A DNA stretch of 64,000 nucleotides, from NCBI GenBank assembly GCA_021030905.1, contig JAGFMI010000029.1, positions 1-64,000 of the forward strand, given 5' to 3'. The stretch comes from Pyrenula massariospora. Taxonomy: Eukaryota; Ascomycota; Eurotiomycetes; Pyrenulales; Pyrenulaceae. The position numbers were made by a program, and so were the translations under genes. Below are positions 11,785 to 21,367 of the stretch, in pieces. Under the pieces are notes generated by a model. The model saw only the letters and a list, made by a program, of their open reading frames with translations, had not been told where the DNA came from and did no database searches. How positions within the stretch are numbered: position 1 is the stretch's first letter; the number at the start of each line of letters is the position of its first letter.

Positions 11785-12875
11785 CATCTGAGAAGGATGG
11801 GTGCTGGAGTGTAGGTAAGTAGTGTTTGCGCCGTGTTTTGCTGTGATGGGTTAAGTTAAGTAATTTCGTGTGTGGGGGTGGGTGGATGGGTGGGAGTGAG
11901 TGAGTGGAGGTAACCAGGCACTGGGATGTAAGTTTTACGAGGGAGTGGGAGTGGAGGATACTACTGCATTGGGTTACAAAGGATAGCCCGGGCCCTTGCT
12001 GATGTTATCTCATGGTTAAGATAGATAGGACGGTGCGTTGTGGACATTATTCGGTTTTGAATGCGGGAGTTCATGGGGATGCATGGGCGTGCTTTTGACT
12101 CGGTCGTCCTTTTTCCTTTCTCCTTTATGTTTGTTGGAGTCTTAGTGTGAGTGGGGGATTTTATCGACTGGGTTGCTGCGGTGTGATGTGGATGGGAAGT
12201 AGATTGAGCGTCTGCGACAGGTGCGGTGGGATGGCTGGGGAGATGGGATGGCGGTTAAGGGGAAAGGTGAGGAGAAGGGAAAAGAGAGATAGGGACATGT
12301 GGTATTAGCATTTCTTGTCCTGTTCTGGCGCGTGTGGATCGCTGCCCTGAACTTGCGTGACCTGGGTGATGGGCGGGGGCTCTGTTGGTGGTATTGGGGT
12401 GGAGCTGGGATATTGTCTGGGTGTTGTAGAGGGATATGAGGGTGAGACGCTTTCTTGCTGAGTGGTGCTGCCTGGGAATGGGGTGGACTTTTGAATTGGA
12501 GCCTGGTGGCAGCCGTGCCTAGACTTTGGATCTATTTGTGAAGAGAGTGGAGTAGACCTAAAACCATCGGAGTATGTTATAAAATCGGTGTCCAAGAAAA
12601 TTGTTCATTGGAAGGCTGTCCTAAATATGATGACTCACTGCTTATTTTAAGACATTCCATATTATTGTGAGAAGTGGTGATAAACATACAGGATGTTCAC
12701 CCACATTTGTGGTATTGAGGGAGTCTGATGTTTGGGATGAGGTTGACGAGGAAGAAGGAGGCTGGTTCGAGCGATCTACGGACAGCGGAGAAGAGAGAAA
12801 GAGAGAGTAAAGGCGAAGAGGATACGGTTGTATAAGTAGCAGGAATCGAAAGAGGTACACAACAGAGTAATGTTG

Positions 12876-12893
12876 TTATTATTATTATTATTA
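12876..12893. repeat. (TTA)6 microsatellite
   Basis: Six perfect TTA units lie in non-coding DNA. Confidence 0.85.
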
Positions 12894-13612
12894 TGGGAGC
12901 TGCAAATCGCTGTGGGGACTTCTCCTGACAGCATACATGGATATAAAGATCTAACTCATTCTAAGAGACCCGCTCAAGCCTCAACCTTCGTACATTGTCC
13001 ACTTGTCTTCGTATTTTTACCCCCTCACACTCCCTCCACCAGTACTTACCTTTGTCGTAGCTTCCTGCTGTTCGCCAGGTTGCTTCGTCCGCGCCATTCA
13101 GCTCACAATATCGAACGGGCGGTCTGCATCGTCCGCGACAGGCTTGCGAGCAGGCTGTTCCTTTGCTGCTCTTCGAACTCGGCATGGAGCTCGGCGTCCA
13201 CTAGGGTATAAGGATAAAGTTTGTCAGTCGGTGGAGAGCGGTATCAGAAAGGCGTTTAGGATAGAAAAGGAAAGGATAGAGGTGAAGGACACTCCCAAAA
13301 GTAGAGTGTATAGTAGAGCAAGGCGAGGCTTAATGTTATCCATCAGATACGGCATCCCGACCGTAAAAGCCAGCTCCGCCACCGTAACTAGCGGTTTACG
13401 TATTTGGCTGCCTAGGTATACAGTTCCAACAATACAATCTTTGCGTGTTTAAGTTGTTGAAATTTATCGATACGCCTTTCCAATTACTCGACTTTCCAAA
13501 AAGCGCCAATTTGGCTTAAAGAGGCGGAGCAATACAATGTGTGTCGCCTGTGAATTGCTTCGCTAAGATCAGTAAATCTAAGAGAGGCTTACCCTCCTTC
13601 AAGTTCTACCTA

Positions 13613-14176
13613 CCTTACGGGGGCTTGCTGGTTTTTCACTTCCGTTTTCAGACAATCTTGAGAGTGTTGCGAGCTTCAATACGTATCGAGAAAGCAACGG
13701 CCTTAAGTTAGAGTCATAATAAGATGTATCATTCTCGATACGTAACCAAATTTGTGCATTATTCATAAAATTAAACTTTTCTGTATACAGAAGTCGGCAA
13801 TACAGAATTTAAGCTTCTACGAAAAACTACAACTAACGAGGCAACTTTCTACAGAAGAGATTCGAACTATCTATATTCTATAATTTACTCTACTCTCTAA
13901 TTATTACGGCTATACTATACAGACATTCATCGAACAGAGCGCGCACTTACCAAATTATATCCTTTCAAGGTGTATCTTTCTCCTCATAATAATCCGTATA
14001 CGCGACTATCTCGAGATTCTCTCGAAACAGTTTCGCGATTAATAGACATTATACGACGGATCAAAACCAAATCGGGTTGAATTAACAACGTAAATAGATC
14101 AAGTCAGTCGTTGAACTATCTTATAAAACTGGGCGGTGTCTACACGGAGGTTTAGAAACAGCAAGCCCCCGTAAGG
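13613..14176. mobile_element. MITE-like element with 18-bp terminal inverted repeats
   Basis: The 18-mer CCTTACGGGGGCTTGCTG at 13613-13630 is repeated as its perfect reverse complement at 14159-14176, and TA dinucleotides flank both ends (13611-13612 and 14177-14178). Perfect inverted ends with a TA duplication are the signature of Tc1/mariner (including Fot1/pogo) elements. The 564-bp interior is AT-rich, has no open frame of useful length, and shows many TA/CA-type sites as expected after RIP. It is therefore best read as a non-autonomous or decayed copy. The single C-G pair just outside the TA also matches. Confidence 0.75.
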
Positions 14177-14235
14177 TAGATGAGTCGACTTTACGCCCAC
14201 CACGCCACCGTAGTCATCCAGAACGGGGGCTGACA

Positions 14236-14325
14236 AGGCTGGAGAACAGATGTCGTGCGAGGATGGCCACCCCTCTACCCGACTATTTGCCGGTCGGGAT
14301 GGCCACGACTTCTGTCTTCCAGCCT
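14236..14325. repeat. Imperfect inverted repeat, 22-nt arms
   Basis: The arm at 14236-14257 pairs with 14304-14325 at 19 of 22 positions. The 46-nt loop contains a second stem (CCCGAC/GTCGGG with a 9-nt loop). The 9-mer GATGGCCAC occurs twice, once in the loop and once spanning its end and the right arm. It lies 60 bp beyond the MITE in otherwise featureless DNA and is more GC-rich than its surroundings. Its role is unknown; it could be a structured RNA or the remnant of another foldback element. Confidence 0.6.
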
Positions 14326-15154
14326 CGTGAGCGCCTAATTGCTATTCCCATAAGCCCGAGACGCAGACGCCTTGAGGCATTTATCGGTTTCGGTTTGGGA
14401 TAAGGCAGTCTTTTACCTTACTATGGTCGGAGCGGTAATGTGTCGCAATGCTTATCACTGCGCAACCCAAAATTTACAAACTGTCACCACAGTTCGCGAC
14501 TATCATTCCTGCCGTTACAGCTGATCATGCATGTCTGACATGACTTTTCACAGAACAGCACTGATATTCATTCCCGTGACAAGCACTTATGAGCACACTT
14601 TTCCATTTTCCCTTTCTCTGTTGTGGTAGGGAAAAAATAAGCATCTGCAGAGCTCTCTAAAATGTCGGTAATTGAGTATTTTGAGTACGGAAAGCAGCCG
14701 TGGCTCCACCGATGCGCCTGCCGTCATGTGGCTGTCGACCTTGAGGTGTGATCGTCCGCGACAAGGGTACGATTGGACCGGGCTTGCTTCCTCGCCCGTT
14801 CATCGCCCTTTATGATCACCGCCTATCGTTCGTTGACTTTAAAGCTGGATTTTGTCCTGCCCTCAATTCCACTCCTTAGTTTTCCTTCTAACACCGAATA
14901 TCGACACCACAAATTTGGTTGAAACTAATATTGTCTTGCTCGTTAGCAACCATAGACGATGCGCCTTCGAGTCGATCATCTTTGAGAAGTTATGCTTGAG
15001 GACAGTTGAACATAATCTTCCTTAAAAACGAACATTTCCAACAAGATTTGAAGTCGCAGCCACTGAGGTGACTTCGCTTATCTAAGCTAAAAACTTCCCA
15101 TTATTGCTCGTATCTACTCGGCAGTATTATCAATTGAAGAAGTCCAACTCAACA
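14326..15154. other. Intergenic, promoter side of the 790-aa gene
   Basis: No coding signal is recognised here. The segment carries the promoter and leader of the gene starting at 15155. Confidence 0.45.
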
Positions 15155-17527
15155 ATGGAGCGCCGTATACTTCTTCCCAAGGAAGATAAATTCACTGCTT
15201 TTTCCGAGGCTATTTTCGGATTTGAAGAAGAAAATATCGACAACATTGAGATCAGATTGGATTGGGAAATCCTCCATCTCATCAACTTCGACTCCAGTGA
15301 CACTTATAATCCTGTGGAAAGATGGGAACCTGCATCGCATGTTCTAGTGTTAAAAGATTCGGCGTCTCGTGAAAGTTTCATGGCCACAACATGTGGGGAG
15401 TACTTAACAAGACACTTCGATAGAGTCTGGTCTAGCCACATACTACAGCTATTAGATTCATTTACTGACACATCTTTGAAGGGGTTCATTCCTATGAAAG
15501 AGAGGATAGCCTTGGCCCGAAAACTCACTAAATTAAGGAAAAAAGTTGCAACCACCGAAAGGTTTGCTATGATCGTCAGACAAGATGTCACTAACATGGA
15601 AGCTATCCCTTTGATAACAAAAGATGACTTGGATGAAGAAAGGAAAATCAGTCAAGGTGGCAGACCGGGACTTTCAGCAGCTAGCTTACAGGCATCTGCT
15701 GCAGATCCCGAAGAAAAAGCATCTGCTCAACGCGTTTCTCGACTAGAGCGTGAGGCTCTAGAGCTTCAAGCTGAATTGAAAGATACCGAATTGATGCTCG
15801 ACACTAAATTAAGTAATCTTATGGCCGACATCCCACAAACTAATGAGGCTTTCATTAAACTTTCGGACGAATCAGTCTTACTACAATTTTGCTCTATCGC
15901 AGACGTCCGAAGAGCGATCAGTTACATCGAAGTGTGGGACTGGCTCTGTAAAGCACTACGTCAACCTCAAGGGAGTGGAACAAACATCGCGGTCACGTCA
16001 TATGAGTTTGTCTTAAAAAAAGATCGAAACTCGCAGAAGTCACTTCACGCTTCAGGTCGTTTGGATTCAGTCATTTCGCCTCCCATGAAGTATGGTTGCT
16101 GGGAAGCTCTGTTCCAGTCCTACACACTTGTGCTTTCTAGCTTAGACACGCCATTAAGCTTTGGAAGAGGATTAGAACTGACATTTGACCTTATGATATC
16201 ACTAGCAGCAATCGAATTTCACCTGATCGTCGAAGGCGGTCTTGTCTTCGTCGGCTACCACACCGTCTTATTTCCGACTGCAATACATGACAACTGCGTA
16301 CAATTCCATCTCCTTACCGCTGATGATAGTCAGATTAATCCATATAATCTAGATTATGGAAGCAGAATTATGGCCAAAGATGCAAAGCAATTCAAGAATA
16401 TGCGGTGCTTTCTTGGATGGTGCGCCGTTGCTCAGGTGAACCTTGGGACAGACAGGCTACCAACAAATCTGAAATACTCCGGTGGAACTGACAGAGAGGA
16501 AGCGCTAGGAATAGAAGGATACTCATTCCAGATGGGAATAGGAATATCTCATCCTGTTTTAGTTACTGTAGGATTGCACGCGAACTTCAAATACGGCTCT
16601 CAGCGTCTTCGATTCACGCCGTCCGATGATTACAGGCAATTACTTCAACAAGCCGCCACAGATGTCGTCATGATTTACGATGCATGCCAAAGAAGATGCT
16701 GGCTTGTTCCAAAGTTGAGTTTGCTCGTTCATTTGAGTCGGGTATATGTTTCTATCGGTGTCAACATTCCTCAGGACCGACTGCCGTCTGCACCGCCACA
16801 CGCTAATGCCGTCGACCTGGTAAGGGCTTATGAAGGATTAGGTGATGTCTGTATCCTCGGCGATCGACCGGACGGATTTCTCTTGCGACAGCTCATGCTT
16901 GCGTTCAACATTAATCTGTTACCAGCTAGAGGTACAACCGAACGCAGCTCCGGCCAAAAAATTTATGGATTCGAATTGATGGACATCATAACTCGACCAG
17001 GTCAAGGGACTTGCATGAAAGAGTTGAAGCTAGACACTGCTGGCAAAGACTGGGTTGATATTGCTAAAGTCGTCGACGCCTTAGTAGTTTGTGGTGATGT
17101 AGGCGACGTCATCACGGCTGGCGCTGGCGCCGACGCGCACAACAAGCAGTGCAATAAGCTGCCACTCGGCTTTGACTATCTCGCAGCGACAGTGTCTTGT
17201 CTGAAGCGATTAGTCGAGAAAAGAGGAGGAGTTTTATGTGGCAAGATTCAGGCGCAATCTCTCCCGATAGGGGAGAATATCTTTTGGGATTTGGCTCAAG
17301 ATCCATTCACTGTATGTTTCGACGATGACGTATCCGGAGCATGCTGGCAGAGAGTCAATAAGTTTCAACATCTCATTTCGGCGACGCAACTGAAAATGAA
17401 AAAATTTGCTTCTCGACAACTATTATCGTCGCCACCGTCGTCGACTACAATATCAATTCCAGACTCTGGTGCTGTTGTTTTTGGCAGAGTTTCAAAAAGA
17501 GGACGGAAAGTAGCATCGGAAGTTTAG
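15155..17527 (+). CDS. Large uncharacterised fungal protein (790 aa)
   Basis: An intron-free 790-aa gene. The ATG at 15155 has a good context (AACAATGG); the open frame before it begins only with TTG. No signal peptide or membrane segment is visible. A predicted coiled coil covers about residues 195-230 (RLEREALELQAELKDTELML). Conserved-looking blocks are YDACQRRCWLVPKLSLLVHL (about 505-525), KIYGFELMDI (about 615), a hydrophobic VVDALVVCGDVGDVI block (about 650) and, close to the basic C-terminus, IPDSGAVVFGRV. From memory, these blocks recur in a large lineage-specific family of fungal hypothetical proteins whose members can sit next to ankyrin or NLR-like modules. No function is established, and no enzyme motif can be seen. 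It is flanked by a MITE and by a broken gene, which suggests an accessory location. It is confidently a real gene because of its length and codon regularity, but its role is unknown. Confidence 0.8.
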   Translation: MERRILLPKEDKFTAFSEAIFGFEEENIDNIEIRLDWEILHLINFDSSDTYNPVERWEPASHVLVLKDSASRESFMATTCGEYLTRHFDRVWSSHILQLLDSFTDTSLKGFIPMKERIALARKLTKLRKKVATTERFAMIVRQDVTNMEAIPLITKDDLDEERKISQGGRPGLSAASLQASAADPEEKASAQRVSRLEREALELQAELKDTELMLDTKLSNLMADIPQTNEAFIKLSDESVLLQFCSIADVRRAISYIEVWDWLCKALRQPQGSGTNIAVTSYEFVLKKDRNSQKSLHASGRLDSVISPPMKYGCWEALFQSYTLVLSSLDTPLSFGRGLELTFDLMISLAAIEFHLIVEGGLVFVGYHTVLFPTAIHDNCVQFHLLTADDSQINPYNLDYGSRIMAKDAKQFKNMRCFLGWCAVAQVNLGTDRLPTNLKYSGGTDREEALGIEGYSFQMGIGISHPVLVTVGLHANFKYGSQRLRFTPSDDYRQLLQQAATDVVMIYDACQRRCWLVPKLSLLVHLSRVYVSIGVNIPQDRLPSAPPHANAVDLVRAYEGLGDVCILGDRPDGFLLRQLMLAFNINLLPARGTTERSSGQKIYGFELMDIITRPGQGTCMKELKLDTAGKDWVDIAKVVDALVVCGDVGDVITAGAGADAHNKQCNKLPLGFDYLAATVSCLKRLVEKRGGVLCGKIQAQSLPIGENIFWDLAQDPFTVCFDDDVSGACWQRVNKFQHLISATQLKMKKFASRQLLSSPPSSTTISIPDSGAVVFGRVSKRGRKVASEV

Positions 17528-18224
17528 TCACGATTGGAAGATTTACTTCCGGTGGTTCTCTCTGAGGTATAGTTAGACCTGACACATAATTATTGCCATG
17601 GGCCAGCATACCACAACGCTAAGGATACAAGGTACAGGTAGTTTCCGAACGGATCTCGCGCATGCAACAAGTAGCCTCTTCTTTGCATCGTCTTTATACA
17701 AGTCATTAGGTATGATATTGGCAGGAAATATAACATATCGGATGGAGTACCGCTATGAAGCTAGGCACAAGATGAAATTGGGTTGGGATTACAAAATCAC
17801 TCTCTCTTCAATTTCCGCAAAACCTTTCACCAATATCAGAAGATTGTCTTAGCTTTTTATTTCCATTCACAAAGCCTACTTCAAAGAGCTCAGAATACTT
17901 CAAAGTTCAACTTCGTTCCTCGAGGCTCTTCTGCGCAAATCGTCTGCGGTCTGCGTCACCTCTTTATTGGTAGGTAGCGTTTCCTTTCGCTTTCCTTTCA
18001 CGCCGAACGTTTTGTGCCCTCTTTATAAACGGCAAAAATCAATTTTCATCGATCTCGTCTACAATTCCCTCTGCAGGCTCGTTTCCTTTCTCGATTCCTG
18101 ATTGACGGGAAGAACTTCAAATGCGACCGCCCCCTCAATCCTAAAAGATACATCCATGCGGATTACTGCGTCATTGGCATTCCTGAACAAGATGAGCAGA
18201 AGTTCGATCATTGTTGTAATTTAG
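17528..18224. other. Intergenic / decayed DNA downstream of the orphan gene
   Basis: Short open frames resemble coding DNA in places: around 17783-17977, and a plus-strand frame at about 18080-18310 with five cysteines. They do not join through consistent splice phases. They may be fragments of an inactivated gene. Confidence 0.35.
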
Positions 18225-18679
18225 ATGGAGATGGCAACAGTCGATCAAATCGAGCAGGTCTGGTAGCTAAAAGCATTCTATGCAAGTGTAACGAAGATCC
18301 ACGAGGCTGATCTTGAAGCCCTTAAGGACATTGTCGCAAGCCCGATAGAATCTTTTACACACGAATGGAAAAAAGTCTTTGCGCAAAACTCGCAAATCAA
18401 TCTACACAGCATTCTCACGAGCCATAAGGCGCTGACCAAAGTCCAATTGGCAAACGTGTTCATGGAAACGCCCTTGATGGACAGCCTTCAAAGTACAACG
18501 AATTCGTGCACAGAATCTGGGTCTTACGGTGGGAGTCTCATTGTATGCAAGAAGCCAAACACATCTTCAACGATGACCAGATACCAGCCGGGGAAGCCAT
18601 GAGACTTAGAATTCGACGCACACCAGGATCTCGAAGCCATCCTACCTTTCTAAGCCGACACAGATCAAACGCCTCCTAA
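18225..18679 (+). pseudogene. Broken gene with a stop and a frameshift
   Basis: From the ATG at 18225 a protein-like frame runs about 88 codons, including helical, amphipathic stretches such as KIHEADLEALKDIVA. It is interrupted by TAG at 18264-18266 (a CAG-to-TAG change would explain it). Near 18480 the plausible coding shifts to another frame (KYNEFVHRIWVLRWESH...) that ends with TAA at 18677-18679. One nonsense change plus one small indel fits an inactivated gene. I do not recognise the family. A spurious frame is possible, so confidence is modest. Confidence 0.4.
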
Positions 18680-19176
18680 AAGCTACCGAGAAAGCCCCCT
18701 CTCACAAAGAAAGCGTGGATATGACGTTCCATCCCAAACGACAGAATCGGCAGTCCTCCATAAAATAGTCGAGCGGCATTCACGCACGGGGCCGGAGTTT
18801 CTTCAGTACGCGCGCAGGGTACACGAGTCTAGGAACATCGAAAATGAGACCTGGCGATGGTTTTCACGCCTTGACAGGGGTTAGTGCTTAGGGAAGGTCC
18901 GGAGACTATGGTGGGAGAGTGATGGGATGGGATGAGGTTTGTACATCGGTAGACTTGACTGCAAAAAGCTACAGGTAGGCCACAGTTTGACGTTGAAATC
19001 CTTGCTATAGTGCTCTTATACGGAACCTCTTCCTCTCTTACCAGCACTAGAACTCCCATCCCCGCCCCTTTCCCCCAGCAAACCTCCCTCAATCTTCACC
19101 AACCCCCAAACCCTCTCACCCACACCCCACCATCTCAAACCCACCTCCCCAACCCCCCCCAATCCATCGATCGCCC

Positions 19177-20466
19177 TCACGTCTCCCTCCCCCACCGCCC
19201 TCCCCCCCACAACCCCCCCGTCGTCCAAACCCAATAATCTCTCCCCTTAACCGCCCAAACCACCCACCCGGGCACGCTCCACCCCATCGCCGCGCCCACC
19301 CCCCTCCCCCTCCCGATGGGCACAAACTGCGTCTCCCGCTTATCCTCCTTGAACATCCTATCCCCCGCAGGGTCCGGCGCTCCCCCGTCGCCTTCTGCGG
19401 CTATCAAGTCCCGCTTAATGTTGGCGCAGAGTACAGGCACGCCGGCGAGCGCGATATGCACGGCCGCGCGCGCCGCGCTCGCGCAGTCCCCGATCGCATA
19501 CACCCTCCCCCCAACCGCCGCCGGGTTCTCAACTCGCAACGTCTCCGCGTTCGTGGCGACCCGGCCGTCGGCTGCGAGGAGGTCCGGCGGGATGAAACTC
19601 GTGTTGGGGGTGGTGCCTGTGGCGGGGATGTACAGATCGGCCTGCACCGTCGCGCCGTCGGCGAGGGTGAGGGTTGTGGGGGCGGGGGCGGGGGAGGTGC
19701 CGGCGGAGGGGGGGGAGACGGAAACCACGCGCGAGGCTTTGCGCACGGTGACGCCGAGCGCGGCGAGGTGGGACTCTGCTTTTGCTGCTAGCGACGGGCG
19801 GAGGTGTGGGAGGATTTTGTGCGGGTCGGCGCTGAGGAGGGTGATGCGGACGCGTGGGTGGTGTGTGGGGGTGCGGGAGAAGAAGGAGAAGAAGCCGAAG
19901 CCGAAGCTGGCGGGACGGCCGTTGAGGTGTTCGCCTAGCTCGCCGGCGGTTTCGATGGCGCTGGGCCCGCCGCCGGCGATGGCGATGTGGGTTGCGGTTG
20001 GGAGGGCGGTGCGGAAGGCGGTCCAGCTGCTGCGGAGGTGGGATTCGTCGTGGGTGAAACCGAGGAGGGGGGAGGGGGTGCGGGCGCCGGTGGCGATGAC
20101 GAGGGCGTGGTAGGGGATCAGTTGCGGTGTGGAGTTGTCGGTGGTGGTGATGAATACGGTTCGGGCCGTGTGGTCGAGTTTTGTTGCGGTGCCCTTGATG
20201 AACTTGAACGTGCCCTTGGGGTATTGTGTGAATTGCTTCTCAATGTCGACGAAGAGCTTGTTCTGGTCGAAGAAGGTATCCGAGATCATAGCACGCGGAC
20301 ACGCTGGCCGACATAGGGCTTGCGATGAGGTACTGACGAGAATAATTTGGTATGGGGTGGAAAGGGAAGGGAGGGCATGCTTGAGGAGGTAGTGCGCCGT
20401 GCTGATGCCAGCGTAGGAGCCACCGAGGATAAGGATTGTTTTCTGGTCTGTTTGATGCGTGGCCAT
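19177..20466 (-). CDS. FAD-dependent oxidoreductase, AIF/FSP1-like
   Basis: A single-exon gene of 429 aa belonging to the pyridine nucleotide-disulphide oxidoreductase fold. The N-terminus carries an FAD-binding Rossmann motif (ILILGGSYAGISTAHYLL). An NAD(P)H-binding motif follows in the middle (IAIAGGGPSAIETAGELGEH, about residue 165-185), and the FAD-contacting segment VYAIGDCAS is near residue 335. This order is that of AMID/AIFM2 (FSP1)-type NAD(P)H-quinone reductases, which lack the redox-active CxxxxC of thioredoxin-type enzymes; no such pair is seen here. The ATG at 20466 (MATHQTDQ) was chosen because codons further upstream offer only TTG. The coding sequence is extremely GC-rich, with C-runs continuing into the 3' flank (19040-19260). 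The substrate is not inferable. Confidence 0.85.
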   Translation of the reverse strand: MATHQTDQKTILILGGSYAGISTAHYLLKHALPSLSTPYQIILVSTSSQALCRPACPRAMISDTFFDQNKLFVDIEKQFTQYPKGTFKFIKGTATKLDHTARTVFITTTDNSTPQLIPYHALVIATGARTPSPLLGFTHDESHLRSSWTAFRTALPTATHIAIAGGGPSAIETAGELGEHLNGRPASFGFGFFSFFSRTPTHHPRVRITLLSADPHKILPHLRPSLAAKAESHLAALGVTVRKASRVVSVSPPSAGTSPAPAPTTLTLADGATVQADLYIPATGTTPNTSFIPPDLLAADGRVATNAETLRVENPAAVGGRVYAIGDCASAARAAVHIALAGVPVLCANIKRDLIAAEGDGGAPDPAGDRMFKEDKRETQFVPIGRGRGVGAAMGWSVPGWVVWAVKGRDYWVWTTGGLWGGGRWGRET

Positions 20467-21367
20467 TGCGAAGCGAAAGGAGGACAAGAGAAAACACGAA
20501 GCTCAGACAATGGAGGGAAAGATGGAATACTTGGAAGGTTTGCTGGGAAAAGTTGAAGGAGAAGAGAGGGGGGAGAACGAGAAAATGGTGGACGATTGAC
20601 TTAAGAAAGGAATTGAAAAGACAGACATGTCGAATCTAAACTCGCCGTTTGCTCCCGATTTCGTTGATGTGGACTGTAATTACAACTGGCCCAATCCATT
20701 CCACGGTAGAGTTCAGCAATTGCACATTGTCCTACATCTCACTATCACAACGACTCGGAAGCTGTAATCTGGACCGTGCGTCTCCTCGATTGTGGCTGGC
20801 CCAAAAAGGGGTGCATCCGTACGTGCTAAGCTTGTTTTGGACGAATGATGTGACGTCAAAGCTCGGAGTCGGATGAACTTGTGTTCGCAAAAGTACAGTG
20901 TCTGTATTTTTGTTTGACGCTCGCACTATCTACGTTTCTATCAAGAAGCAAGGCATATCTTTTTTGGCCATAGGTAGAAAACTTCTTAAGAAGCTTGACG
21001 TAGACATGTGGATTAGGTATAAGGCAGGGTAGTTACATGTCAGTCTGTTGGCGTTGAGAAGACTAAGATGAGAGGAATTCGAACAGGAATTTTCCAAAAT
21101 GATGCAGATTACAATTGATTCGGATGACAATAATCAGTTGAGTCATACATGACTCAAAGAGTTTACCAAGGACGTGCCCTATATTGCAAGCCGCTAAGAT
21201 TCTTCGTGAGACAAACATGATTGAAGCTGTGAGCGATTTTAGGGTCTTCTAATTTCAAGTGTAGGTCAGTCGACTGAGAGGATTGAATTTCATTCATAGA
21301 GTGGAGGGATAGGCGGGTAATCTATGCTTTGGCAATAAATTGGCCACCAGACCATCCTTCCGCATAC
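20467..21367. other. Intergenic
   Basis: This holds the promoter and leader of the FAD oxidoreductase and the 3' flank of the siderophore transporter. No gene or repeat is seen. Confidence 0.5.

Larger units (their letters stand above)
11306..13610. other. Long intergenic stretch with simple repeats
   Basis: About 2.3 kb without a supportable gene. The first part is G/T-rich and repetitive. On the minus strand, 12305-12595 encodes a Pro/Ser/Thr-rich frame and 12642-12860 a second one, but their splice phases do not join and no domain is visible. They are either leader or non-coding sequence, or a small unconserved gene. Confidence 0.4.

Noticed and set aside
19316-20113. 265-codon plus-strand frame opposite the FAD oxidoreductase
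   Set aside because: It is an antisense shadow of a very GC-rich gene; the minus strand carries clear Rossmann motifs.
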